A stretch of DNA of 14,140 nucleotides from Chloroflexota bacterium (GCA_013695975.1 JACCZL010000492.1:1-14140); one strand, 5' to 3'. Numbered from the stretch's first letter, positions 6,721-13,827 are shown. Notes: a model not told the origin generated them from the letters alone. Made by a program: numbers and translations.

Positions 6721-9036
6721 GTGTTCGACCTCATCGTCCCCCTCATTCCGGGCTTCCCGCTCCTCGCAGCGCTTGCCAACGGCCTCAACGCCCTGTTCGG
6801 AGGGCGGTATTCCTGGGTGGTCGTACAACGGCTGGCGAGCGGGTCGATCTTCCTTGCGTTCCTGGGCTCGCTGTGGGTGTTCGTCCAGGTCCTTCTCGAT
6901 CCGACTCCCCGCCAGGTGGTGGTCTACGGCTGGCTGGTCAGCGGCGACCTCACCGTAGATGTCGCCTTCCTGATCGACTCCCTGTCCGCGGTCATGATGC
7001 TCGTCACCACGAGTATCAGTTTCCTCATCGCCGTTTTTTCCATCAACTACATGCACAACGAGCGGGGCTTCGCACGCTATTTCACGGTGATGCCCCTGTT
7101 CGTCTTCGCCATGCTGGTGCTGGTGATGGGCAACAACTACGTCCTCCTCTTCCTGGGCTGGGAGGGCGTGGGCGTCTGTTCTTATCTGCTCATCGGCTTC
7201 TACTATGACCGGAAAGCTGCGGCGCAGGCCGGCAGCAAAGCCTTTGTCATGAATCGCGTCGGCGACGCGGGCTTCCTGATCGGCATCTTCCTGATCGTTG
7301 CCAATTTCCAGACGGCTAATTACACGGAGGTTTTCGCCCGAACTGCGACGCTCGATACCGGGACCGCGACCGCCATCGGCCTTTCCCTGTTGCTCGGGGC
7401 CATCGGCAAGTCGGCCCAACTGCCGCTCGCCACCTGGCTGGCCCGCGCCATGGAAGGACCCACGCCCTCCAGCGCCCTGATTCATGCCGCGACCATGGTG
7501 ACGGCCGGCGTCTACATGATCGCCCGCAGCCACGACATCTACGACCGCGCGCCGGATGCGCTGCTGGTGGTTGCCATCGTAGGAGCGGCGACCGCCCTGT
7601 TCGGGGCCCTGGTGGGCCTGGTGCAGACCGACATCAAGAGCCTGCTGGCCTATTCGACCACGTCGCAGCTCGGCTTGATGTTCCTGGCCTGCGGCCTCGG
7701 CGCCTACGCGGTGGCGATCTTCCATCTGGCGGCGCACGCTGTCTTCAAGACGCTCCTGTTCCTCACGGCGCCGTCCATCCTGCATCACCTACACGGCGGG
7801 GCGGACGTCCACAAGACGGGCCCGGCCAAAGAAACCGTCCCGGTCATGTACCGGCTGTTCTTGGTGGGCGCGGTGGGACTGGTGATCTTTCCGTTCCTCT
7901 CTGGCTGGTGGCAGGGCGAGGTCCTCGGCCGCGCCTTCGGGAGCGGCCTTCCCATCCTGCTCGCTCTCGGGGCGCTGGCGGTGTTCTCCAGCGCGTTCTC
8001 CACGGGGCGACTGGTCCGGGTGACCTTTTACGAAGACGCCCACGGGGAACATGGGCACGGGCCGGGCCACCGCCCCCACTGGTCGCCGTGGACGATGGCC
8101 AAGCCACTGCTTACCCTCGCCGCCATCGTGGCGATCGGATTCGCCCTCGGGGTGCTGCCGGGCGGGGTGGAGGGGACGTGGTTCCAAAGGTTTCTGGCGC
8201 CGGTCGTCTCCGCGCAGCCGGGCGTGCCGGCCAGGAGCCCCGTACTCGCGTTCACCCTCATGGGACTCATGATCCTGATCCTGGTCGCCGGATGGTTCAC
8301 GCCACTGTACCTCGACCGGTTCAGGCCGGAGCGGTCGGGCTTGCTCCTGTTCAAGATGAGGGGTATCTACAACCTGGCCGTGAATCGATTCTGGCTGGAC
8401 GAGTTCTATGACGTGGCCGTGGTCCAGCCGACCACAAAGCTCGGGCGCTTGCTCGACCGACTCGATACGGGGCTGATCGACCGGGCGACGGGCATCCCCG
8501 CCCCGCCGAGCAGGATCCACACCGCCGTGGAGACCTGGGAGGAGCAGCGCCTCGCCAGCCAGGCGGTCGGAGCCGTGGGACCGGCCGGCGAGCTGACGGC
8601 CCTGCCCTCAACCTGGGAGGAGGAGGAGGAGCGAGAGGAGAAGGCCGGCGTCGTGGGTGGGGCGACGGGTGTCCTCGGCTGGCTGACCAAGACGAGCGGC
8701 GACACCACGGGCTGGGTCGAGCGGGAAGGCATCGGCCACGTGACTGGTGCGGTCGGTTGGCTGACCGGGGTGTTCGCGAGCATCTCAACCTGGGTCGAGC
8801 GGGAAATCATCGTCGGCGCGGAGCGTCTCGTCGCCTGGCTGACCGAGGCGATCGCCGACCTCTCCGCCCGGGCGGAACGGCTCATCTTTCACACCGGCGT
8901 CAACGTGGGCGTGCCGTGGGCGGGCAGTCTGCTGGGCCGCGTCCTGACCAGGACGGAAGAGGCACTCGGCCGACCGCTCGTCATCGGCTCGATCTTGCTC
9001 GTTTCGCTCGTCGCCTTGATGGTCAGGGCCGTATGA
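6721..9036 (+). CDS. NuoL-like proton-conducting antiporter subunit with extended C-terminus (DabB-like candidate)
   Basis: Membrane subunit of the NuoL/MrpA-like family (PF00662 plus PF00361), 771 aa from GTG 6721; E. coli NuoL has 613. Channel residues seen, numbered from that start: E148 in GWEGVGVCSYLLIGFYY, K230 in IGKSAQLPL, SSALIHAATMVTAGVY, K306 in QTDIKSLLAYSTTSQLG, and K343 in HAVFKTLLFL. At the TM12 position of E. coli K399 there is Q398 (SGWWQGEVL), so the usual lysine is absent. After the NuoL-type tail (LDEFYDVAVVQP, then a probable lateral helix) come an acidic run (EEEEEREE), three 26-residue repeats and a final hydrophobic helix. The GTG at 6721 is 1 nt after the dabA stop and has AGGGG just upstream. 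An in-frame GTG at 6682 would overlap dabA and add 13 non-hydrophobic residues. Closest neighbour of dabA, hence a DabB candidate; it is also coupled to the next gene by ATGA. Confidence 0.92.
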   Translation: MFDLIVPLIPGFPLLAALANGLNALFGGRYSWVVVQRLASGSIFLAFLGSLWVFVQVLLDPTPRQVVVYGWLVSGDLTVDVAFLIDSLSAVMMLVTTSISFLIAVFSINYMHNERGFARYFTVMPLFVFAMLVLVMGNNYVLLFLGWEGVGVCSYLLIGFYYDRKAAAQAGSKAFVMNRVGDAGFLIGIFLIVANFQTANYTEVFARTATLDTGTATAIGLSLLLGAIGKSAQLPLATWLARAMEGPTPSSALIHAATMVTAGVYMIARSHDIYDRAPDALLVVAIVGAATALFGALVGLVQTDIKSLLAYSTTSQLGLMFLACGLGAYAVAIFHLAAHAVFKTLLFLTAPSILHHLHGGADVHKTGPAKETVPVMYRLFLVGAVGLVIFPFLSGWWQGEVLGRAFGSGLPILLALGALAVFSSAFSTGRLVRVTFYEDAHGEHGHGPGHRPHWSPWTMAKPLLTLAAIVAIGFALGVLPGGVEGTWFQRFLAPVVSAQPGVPARSPVLAFTLMGLMILILVAGWFTPLYLDRFRPERSGLLLFKMRGIYNLAVNRFWLDEFYDVAVVQPTTKLGRLLDRLDTGLIDRATGIPAPPSRIHTAVETWEEQRLASQAVGAVGPAGELTALPSTWEEEEEREEKAGVVGGATGVLGWLTKTSGDTTGWVEREGIGHVTGAVGWLTGVFASISTWVEREIIVGAERLVAWLTEAIADLSARAERLIFHTGVNVGVPWAGSLLGRVLTRTEEALGRPLVIGSILLVSLVALMVRAV
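8680..8913 (+). repeat. Three tandem 78-bp (26-residue) repeats in the C-terminus of the NuoL-like gene
   Basis: Three in-frame units start at WLT: 8680-8757, 8758-8835 and 8836-8913, each exactly 26 codons. Units 1 and 2 both carry WVERE at the same offset and share an identical 15-nt run (tgggtcgagcgggaa). Unit 3 is more diverged (WLTEAIADLSARAERL) but keeps WLT at the start and an E-R pair near offset 14-15. The pattern of bulky hydrophobic and charged residues suggests amphipathic helices. No such repeat is part of standard NuoL or DabB. Confidence 0.8.
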
Positions 9037-10616
9037 TCCTGCCCGAGATCTCCGCTGCCCAGCAGGTCGGATTCCCTATCCTGAGCGTCCTGCTCTTCCT
9101 GCCCGTCGCCGTCCTGATCGTCCTGAAGTTTGTTCGGGACGAAGACCTGGCCTACAGAGTTGCGCTCGCAGGATCGGTGCTGGAGGTGATCCTCGCATCC
9201 GTGGTGGCGTTGCTCTTCGTCCGCGATGTCCCCGACATGCAGTTTATGGAGCGTGGCGGCTCCATTCCGCTCATCGGCGTCGGCTATCACTTGGGCGTCG
9301 ACGGCATCAGCGTGCTGTTCCTCCCCGTGACCGCCTTACTGACGGTGCTGGTCATCCTTTACGCCGAGTATGCCGCGAAGGCCGATACCCGCCACTACGT
9401 GATGGCCACGCTCGGGCTCGAGGCAACCCTGATCGGCGCCTTCGTCTCCCTCGACCTCATCCTGTTCTGGCTGTTCTTCGTGCTGGAGCTGGTCCCGAGC
9501 TATTTCCTGATCACGCGTTGGGGCACCGGCCCACGGCGCGAACGAGCCGCCCGCGAGTACGTCGCGTTCATGCTGACCGGCTCAGCGCTCATGCTCGTCG
9601 GGATCGTGCTCCTCGGCCTGAACGCCGGGCGCGTAGATGGCAGCTACTCGTTCGATTTCTTGAAGCTCCTGAGCGTGCCGGTCCCGGCCGAGCTGCAGAC
9701 CCTCATCTTCTTCCTGATGTTCTTCGGGCTTGCCGTCAAGGCGCCCATATTCCCGTTTCACACCTGGATGCCCAAGGTCCTCGAAGAGGGCCCGGTCGTG
9801 GGGATGAGCGTGTTCCTGGTCGGGATTAAGCTCGGGACCTACGGCTTTATCCGCTTTGTCATTCCGCTCTTGCCCGAGGCCGCCAAGGAGTGGTTCTGGC
9901 TGATGGTCGTGCTCGGAGTGGCCGGCATGGTCTACGGGGCGCTGATCGCGCTCATCCAGTCGAATTTGCGCCGGCTCCTGGCCTTCAGCAGCCTTAGCCA
10001 TATGGGCGTCGTCGTGGTGGGCCTATTCTCGCTGAACTTTTCGGGGTTCCAGGGCGGGCTTCTGCAGATGATCAATCTGGGCATTGTCGGGGCCGGGCTG
10101 TTCTTCGTCGCCGGTTTCCTTCAGACCCGCACGGGCCCACCGGATCTCTCGGTCTTGGGCGGTCTGGTGCACTACGTCCCGAAGCTCACCGCCACGTTCT
10201 TGATCATCGCCTTGGCCGGTATCGGACTGCCCGGGACAAACGGATTTAACGGTGAGCACCTGATCATCCTCGGGGCGTTCAAAGCACACTGGGTCATCGC
10301 TCTCGCGGCCGGTCTGGGCACCTTCTTGACGGCTTCCTACTTTCTCTGGTACTTCCAGCGGGCCTTCCTCGGTCGTCCGGCCGATGCCCAGAGCATGCAG
10401 AGCCTGCAGACGATGCCGGATCTTAAGCTCCGGGAGTTGATCATTGCGACCGCCTTGGGAGGGATGGTCTTCTGGATCGGGCTCGACACCGGCCCGTTCC
10501 TGCAAACGATGAACGGGTCGCTCAGGGCCCTGGAGACCCGGGTTGAACGAGGATCCTTCGTCCAGGCCTATCAGGCCACCGAACCTGCCCCGCAGCTCGG
10601 GGAGACGCATCGATGA
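9033..10616 (+). CDS. NuoM-like antiporter subunit (second copy, TM5 glutamate displaced)
   Basis: Membrane subunit of the NuoM family (PF00361), 527 aa. ATG 9033 overlaps the NuoL-like stop in an ATGA junction, and the N-terminus MILPEISAAQQVGFPILS matches the start of the next gene, which supports this start over longer in-frame options. Conserved residues: K236 in LAVKAPIFPFHTWMP, H243, K266 in VGIKLGTYGFIRF, and TM12 E408 in GFNGEHLIILGAF. Two departures are seen. The TM5 segment reads FFVLELVPSYF, so the residue at the usual glutamate position is V150 and a glutamate sits two residues later (E152). The post-TM7 loop reads PKVLEEGPVVGMS instead of the DAHTEAP-type motif, with one extra valine relative to its paralogue. 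It is highly similar to the gene at 10663 in protein and DNA, so the pair is a tandem duplication. Whether it still conducts protons is open. Confidence 0.93.
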   Translation: MILPEISAAQQVGFPILSVLLFLPVAVLIVLKFVRDEDLAYRVALAGSVLEVILASVVALLFVRDVPDMQFMERGGSIPLIGVGYHLGVDGISVLFLPVTALLTVLVILYAEYAAKADTRHYVMATLGLEATLIGAFVSLDLILFWLFFVLELVPSYFLITRWGTGPRRERAAREYVAFMLTGSALMLVGIVLLGLNAGRVDGSYSFDFLKLLSVPVPAELQTLIFFLMFFGLAVKAPIFPFHTWMPKVLEEGPVVGMSVFLVGIKLGTYGFIRFVIPLLPEAAKEWFWLMVVLGVAGMVYGALIALIQSNLRRLLAFSSLSHMGVVVVGLFSLNFSGFQGGLLQMINLGIVGAGLFFVAGFLQTRTGPPDLSVLGGLVHYVPKLTATFLIIALAGIGLPGTNGFNGEHLIILGAFKAHWVIALAAGLGTFLTASYFLWYFQRAFLGRPADAQSMQSLQTMPDLKLRELIIATALGGMVFWIGLDTGPFLQTMNGSLRALETRVERGSFVQAYQATEPAPQLGETHR

Positions 10617-10651
10617 TGCTCGCGCTCGCGCTCGAGGCTCGTCATCGCCTT

Positions 10652-10657
10652 GGAGGG
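10652..10657 (+). promoter_or_regulatory. Shine-Dalgarno GGAGGG for the third NuoM-like gene
   Basis: GGAGGG lies 5 nt before GTG 10663 (ggagggatgtcgtg). It decides the start: the longer in-frame ORF beginning at 10543 would add 40 polar residues overlapping the previous gene, while GTG 10663 gives VILKEVFAAQQIGFPILS, which aligns residue by residue with the start of the upstream paralogue. Confidence 0.7.
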
Positions 10658-10662
10658 ATGTC

Positions 10663-12201
10663 GTGATCCTGAAGGAGGTTTTCGCCGCCCAGCAGATCGG
10701 GTTCCCCATCCTCAGCATCCTGATCTTTCTTCCCGTCGTGTGGGCGATCCTCCTGAATCTGATCGAGGATGACGATGTGGTGCGCAAGACGGCGCTCGTG
10801 GGTGCGCTCCTGGAACTGCTGCTCGCGGTCGGCATGGTGCTCAACTTCACCCCCGGCGTCTCGGATATCCAGTTCGCGGAACATATCGAGTGGATTCCGA
10901 TGGCCGGCGTGGGTTATCACCTCGGCGTCGACGGGATCAGCGTGCTGTTCATCCCGCTGACCACCTTCCTCACGCTGATGGTGATGCTTTCCTCCTGGAG
11001 CAGCGTGAAGTTCCTCCCCAAGCCTTATCTGACCGCCTTGTTCGCGCTCGAGGCGACGACCATCGGGATCTTCGCTGCGTTGGACCTGGTCCTGTTCTTC
11101 GTGTTCTGGGAATTGATCCTCGTCCCCAGCTACTTCCTGCTCAGGCTCTGGGGGATTGGCTCCCAGCGCCAGTACGCCGCGCTGAAGTACGTCATGTACA
11201 TGCTGTCGGGGTCGGCGCTGATGCTGATCGGGATCGTGCTCCTCGGCCTGAACTACTACAACATGAGCGGCACATATTCGTTCGATTTCCCGACGCTGCT
11301 GACCGCCCCAGTGCCGCGGGAGCTTCAGACGCTGATCTTCTTCCTGCTGGCCTTCGGGTTCGCCGTCAAGGGGCCGTTGTTCCCCTTCCATACCTGGTTG
11401 CCCATGGCCCTTCTGGAAGGGCCGGTGGGGATGAGCATCTCGCTGGTCGGCCTCAAGCTGGGGGTCTACGGGTTCATCCGCTTCGCCATTCCGCTTGCGC
11501 CCGAGGCTGCCAAGGAGTGGTTCTGGCTGATGGCGGGGCTGAGCTTGATCGCGATCGTCTACGGGGCGCTGATCGCGCTGGTACAGCCGAACCTGCGCCG
11601 GCTCCTGGCCTTCGCCAGCGTCGGCCACGTAGGGCTCGCCATCCTGGGGCTGTTTTCCCTGAACGCGCAGGGCCTTCAGGGCGCGCTTGTGCTGATGAAC
11701 AATCTCGGGATTGCCACCACCGGGCTGCTCTTCCTGACCGGATTCCTCTATGCACGCACCGGCTCATCGGAGCTCTCGGCGTTCGGGGGATTGGCGCGGC
11801 ACACACCACGCCTGGCCACCTCCTTCTTCATCATCGGCCTGGCATTCATCGGGCTGCCGGGGACGAGCGGTTTTCCCGGGGAATTCCTCATCCTGCTGGG
11901 CGCCTTCCGGGCCCATTGGGCGGTGGCCGGTATCGCCGTCCTGGGCGTCATCCTGAACGCGGCTTTGTTCCTGTCGTACTATGAGCGGGCCTTTTTCGGT
12001 CCGGTCACCCGTGATGCCGTGCGCGGTCTTCAGGACCTTCGCCCCCGAGAAGCTGTCGTCGCCGTGGCCATGGGCGTCATGGTCCTCTTGATCGGTCTCT
12101 TCCCCGCCCCCCTCCTGGCGATGAGCAGCGGCTCGGTGCAGGCGTTGGTGGAGCGGGTCGAGCGAGGATCTGCCGCCCAGCTTCTCCAGCATGCAAATTG
12201 A
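10663..12201 (+). CDS. NuoM-like antiporter subunit (third copy)
   Basis: Membrane subunit of the NuoM family, 512 aa from GTG 10663. It is the paralogue of the preceding gene, but with the canonical TM5 motif: E150 in FVFWELILVPSYF. Other channel residues are K236 in FAVKGPLFPFHTWLP, H243, K265 in VGLKLGVYGFIRF, and TM12 E407 in GFPGEFLILLGAF. Like its sister it has LEGPVGMS after TM7 in place of the usual HTEAP motif, and NLRRLLAF where standard NuoM often has a lysine (DLK or DIK). Both paralogues end in a similar tail (xRVERGSxxQ), which also argues for duplication. A 23-nt stretch is identical between the two genes (9930-9952 and 11557-11579). Its 3' end overlaps the MrpD-like gene by 11 nt. 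Role by family and context: an energy-coupling subunit of the putative multi-subunit DAB complex. It is unlikely to be respiratory complex I subunit M, because no other nuo genes accompany it. Confidence 0.94.
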   Translation: MILKEVFAAQQIGFPILSILIFLPVVWAILLNLIEDDDVVRKTALVGALLELLLAVGMVLNFTPGVSDIQFAEHIEWIPMAGVGYHLGVDGISVLFIPLTTFLTLMVMLSSWSSVKFLPKPYLTALFALEATTIGIFAALDLVLFFVFWELILVPSYFLLRLWGIGSQRQYAALKYVMYMLSGSALMLIGIVLLGLNYYNMSGTYSFDFPTLLTAPVPRELQTLIFFLLAFGFAVKGPLFPFHTWLPMALLEGPVGMSISLVGLKLGVYGFIRFAIPLAPEAAKEWFWLMAGLSLIAIVYGALIALVQPNLRRLLAFASVGHVGLAILGLFSLNAQGLQGALVLMNNLGIATTGLLFLTGFLYARTGSSELSAFGGLARHTPRLATSFFIIGLAFIGLPGTSGFPGEFLILLGAFRAHWAVAGIAVLGVILNAALFLSYYERAFFGPVTRDAVRGLQDLRPREAVVAVAMGVMVLLIGLFPAPLLAMSSGSVQALVERVERGSAAQLLQHAN

Positions 12202-13699
12202 ATCGATCGCGCCTTTCTTGGCCATGGCGGTCTCTCTCGCAGGGGCCGCACTGATCGTCGCCACCCGAAAGCACCCGAATCTTCGAGAAGGGTGCTCCCT
12301 CGGCGCAGCGGCGCTCCAGTTTCTCATCGTCCTGACCATGATCCCGCCGGTCCTTGCCGGCGCTACCCTCCACTACACCGTCTTATCCTTCCTTCCCCAA
12401 GTCTCGATCGCGTTCCGGGTGGATGCCCTCGGGCTCTTGTTCGCCATCACCGCTTCCTTCTTGTGGATCCTCACCACCATTTACTCCATCGGCTACATGC
12501 GCCATCTCCGGGAACATGCCCAGACCCGCTACTACGCCTTCGTTGCCCTGGCCCTCTCGGCCACCATGGGTATCGCCTTCTCAGCCAACCTGATGACCCT
12601 TTACATCTTCTATGAGCTCCTCACCTTCATGACTTACCCATTGGTGACGCACAACGAGTCGGAAGAGGCCTTTGCCGTAGGGCGAAAATACATCCTTTAC
12701 CAGCTTGGCACCTCGATAGTCTTTCTGCTGCCTGCCATCATCGTGACCTACACCCTTTCCAGCACCTTCGATTTCCGACCGAACGGCATCTTTCCCGCCG
12801 GAGCCAATGCAACCGTTCTGGTCGTTGTCTATTTTCTCTTTTTGGCCGGCATCGCCAAGGCTGCTATCATGCCCTTTCACGCCTGGCTACCGGCTGCCAT
12901 GGTCGCCCCTACCCCGGTGAGCGCGCTGCTCCACGCGGTCGCTGTTGTGAACGCGGGCGTCTTCTCCATCCTGCGGGTGATCCTCGACGTCTTCGGAGAG
13001 GAGTTGATGCAGCAACTGAATCTAGGCGTCGCGACGGCCTTCGTGGTGTCCTTTACTATACTCATGGCGTCGTTCTACGCCCTCAGGCTGGACAGTCTCA
13101 AAGCTGTCCTGGCTTACTCGACCATCAGTCAGCTCTCTTATATCATCTTGGGGGTGGTCCTCTTCAGTCCGACCGGCATGACGGGTGGGATCATTCATAT
13201 TGCGAACCATGCCTTCTCGAAAATCACGCTCTTCTTTTGCGCCGGCTCCATCGACCTCGCTTCCGGCAAGACGAAGATCTCTGAGATGCGCGGGATTGGA
13301 CGGCAGATGCCCTGGACAATGGCTGCCTTCTTAATCGGAGCGTTCAGCATAGTCGGCATCCCGCCGACGGCCGGATTTATAACCAAGTGGTTCCTGGCCG
13401 TGGGCTCCATAGAAGCCGAGAAGCTCCCGGTTTTCTTTGTCTTGTTGATAAGCACTCTTTTGAGCGCCGGCTACTATCTCAGGATCATTGGCACCGGCTT
13501 CTTCGGGTTGCCTGCAGAGGAGAAAGTCTACCATGAAGCGGGTGGATATGCTGAAGGAGGACATCACCAAGAGGGTCGCCCGATTCGGGAGGTCTCCCGT
13601 TTTGTCGTCGTCCCTTTGCTCGTGAGCGCCGCGATCTCTGTGGTCTTGGGGATTTATCCGCACTTTGTCATAGAGCTGGTTCGGCTGGTGTTACGATGA
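12191..13699 (+). CDS. MrpD/NuoN-like proton-conducting antiporter subunit
   Basis: Membrane protein of the PF00361 family, 502 aa, resembling Mrp antiporter subunit D more than NuoM. Channel residues are complete: E142 in FYELLTFMTYP, K223 in GIAKAAIMPFHAWLP with H230, H248 in SALLHAVAVVNAGVFSI, K304 in DSLKAVLAYSTISQLSY, K344 in HAFSKITLFF, and a TM12 lysine K399 in AGFITKWFLAVGS. A hydrophilic loop (about 435-462, glycine/histidine/glutamate-rich) precedes the last helix. ATG 12191 overlaps the previous stop by 11 nt and shows no clear Shine-Dalgarno, so translational coupling is likely; ATG 12221-12225 region is a less likely alternative. Base use differs from its neighbours: seven ATA isoleucine codons are visible here against very few in the other genes, hinting at a separate origin. 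Cation specificity (H+ or Na+) cannot be read from sequence. Confidence 0.92.
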   Translation: MQIESIAPFLAMAVSLAGAALIVATRKHPNLREGCSLGAAALQFLIVLTMIPPVLAGATLHYTVLSFLPQVSIAFRVDALGLLFAITASFLWILTTIYSIGYMRHLREHAQTRYYAFVALALSATMGIAFSANLMTLYIFYELLTFMTYPLVTHNESEEAFAVGRKYILYQLGTSIVFLLPAIIVTYTLSSTFDFRPNGIFPAGANATVLVVVYFLFLAGIAKAAIMPFHAWLPAAMVAPTPVSALLHAVAVVNAGVFSILRVILDVFGEELMQQLNLGVATAFVVSFTILMASFYALRLDSLKAVLAYSTISQLSYIILGVVLFSPTGMTGGIIHIANHAFSKITLFFCAGSIDLASGKTKISEMRGIGRQMPWTMAAFLIGAFSIVGIPPTAGFITKWFLAVGSIEAEKLPVFFVLLISTLLSAGYYLRIIGTGFFGLPAEEKVYHEAGGYAEGGHHQEGRPIREVSRFVVVPLLVSAAISVVLGIYPHFVIELVRLVLR

Positions 13700-13781
13700 G
13701 CCGCAGAATGAAGTCCTGCAACATGAAGTCCCACAACGTCGGCGGGTCGGACTCGACGATGCGGTAGAACACGCGGGCCAC
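13668..13781 (-). pseudogene. Probable 5' remnant of an unidentified minus-strand gene
   Basis: On the minus strand a GTG at 13781 opens a 37-codon frame beginning VARVFYRIVESDPPTLWDF and ending at a TGA at 13670-13668 inside the 3' end of the MrpD-like gene. A GGAG lies about 7 nt before the GTG. The first 19 residues read like the start of a genuine protein; I have a vague memory of similar YRIV-SDPPT N-termini in hypothetical proteins of thermophilic GC-rich bacteria but cannot name a family. The later residues (LQDFILRLIVTPAEPAL) look like read-through of non-homologous DNA. I infer a gene start left after a rearrangement. It may also be a chance ORF. Confidence 0.35.
13708..13737 (+). 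repeat. Imperfect 15-bp tandem duplication
   Basis: atgaagtcctgcaac at 13708-13722 is followed directly by atgaagtcccacaac at 13723-13737, 13 of 15 identical. In the minus-strand remnant it reads LWDFM then LQDFI. It may be a local duplication at the junction where the remnant meets the antiporter operon. Confidence 0.5.
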
Positions 13782-13827
13782 AACGCCGACTCCGCCTCAC
13801 GCCATCCAGGGGGGCCGGGCGGCAGCC

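Noticed and set aside
6256..7788. A 510-codon minus-strand frame across the dabA/NuoL-like junction
   Set aside because: Charged, repetitive composition (many E, Q, R, H, G) typical of a shadow frame. It overlaps two well-supported genes.
8757..9032. Longer start for the second NuoM-like gene (ATG 8757, 92 extra residues)
   Set aside because: The added region is arginine-rich shadow sequence over the NuoL-like C-terminus. ATG 9033 forms an ATGA junction and matches the paralogue's N-terminus.
10617..10636. Short GCTCGC hexamer repetition between the two NuoM paralogues
   Set aside because: Two to three imperfect copies of a GC-rich hexamer are too few and too simple to call a functional repeat.
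10543..10662. Longer start for the third NuoM-like gene (ATG 10543)
   Set aside because: It would overlap the previous gene by 74 nt with polar sequence. GTG 10663 has a strong GGAGGG site and aligns with the paralogue.
1237..13699. Ordinary respiratory complex I (nuo) operon
   Set aside because: No NuoA, B, C, D, E, F, G, H, I, J or K is present, M is present three times, and DabA sits in the middle.
13700..13827. Search for an operon terminator after the last antiporter gene
   Set aside because: No GC-rich hairpin followed by a T-run was found in this stretch.
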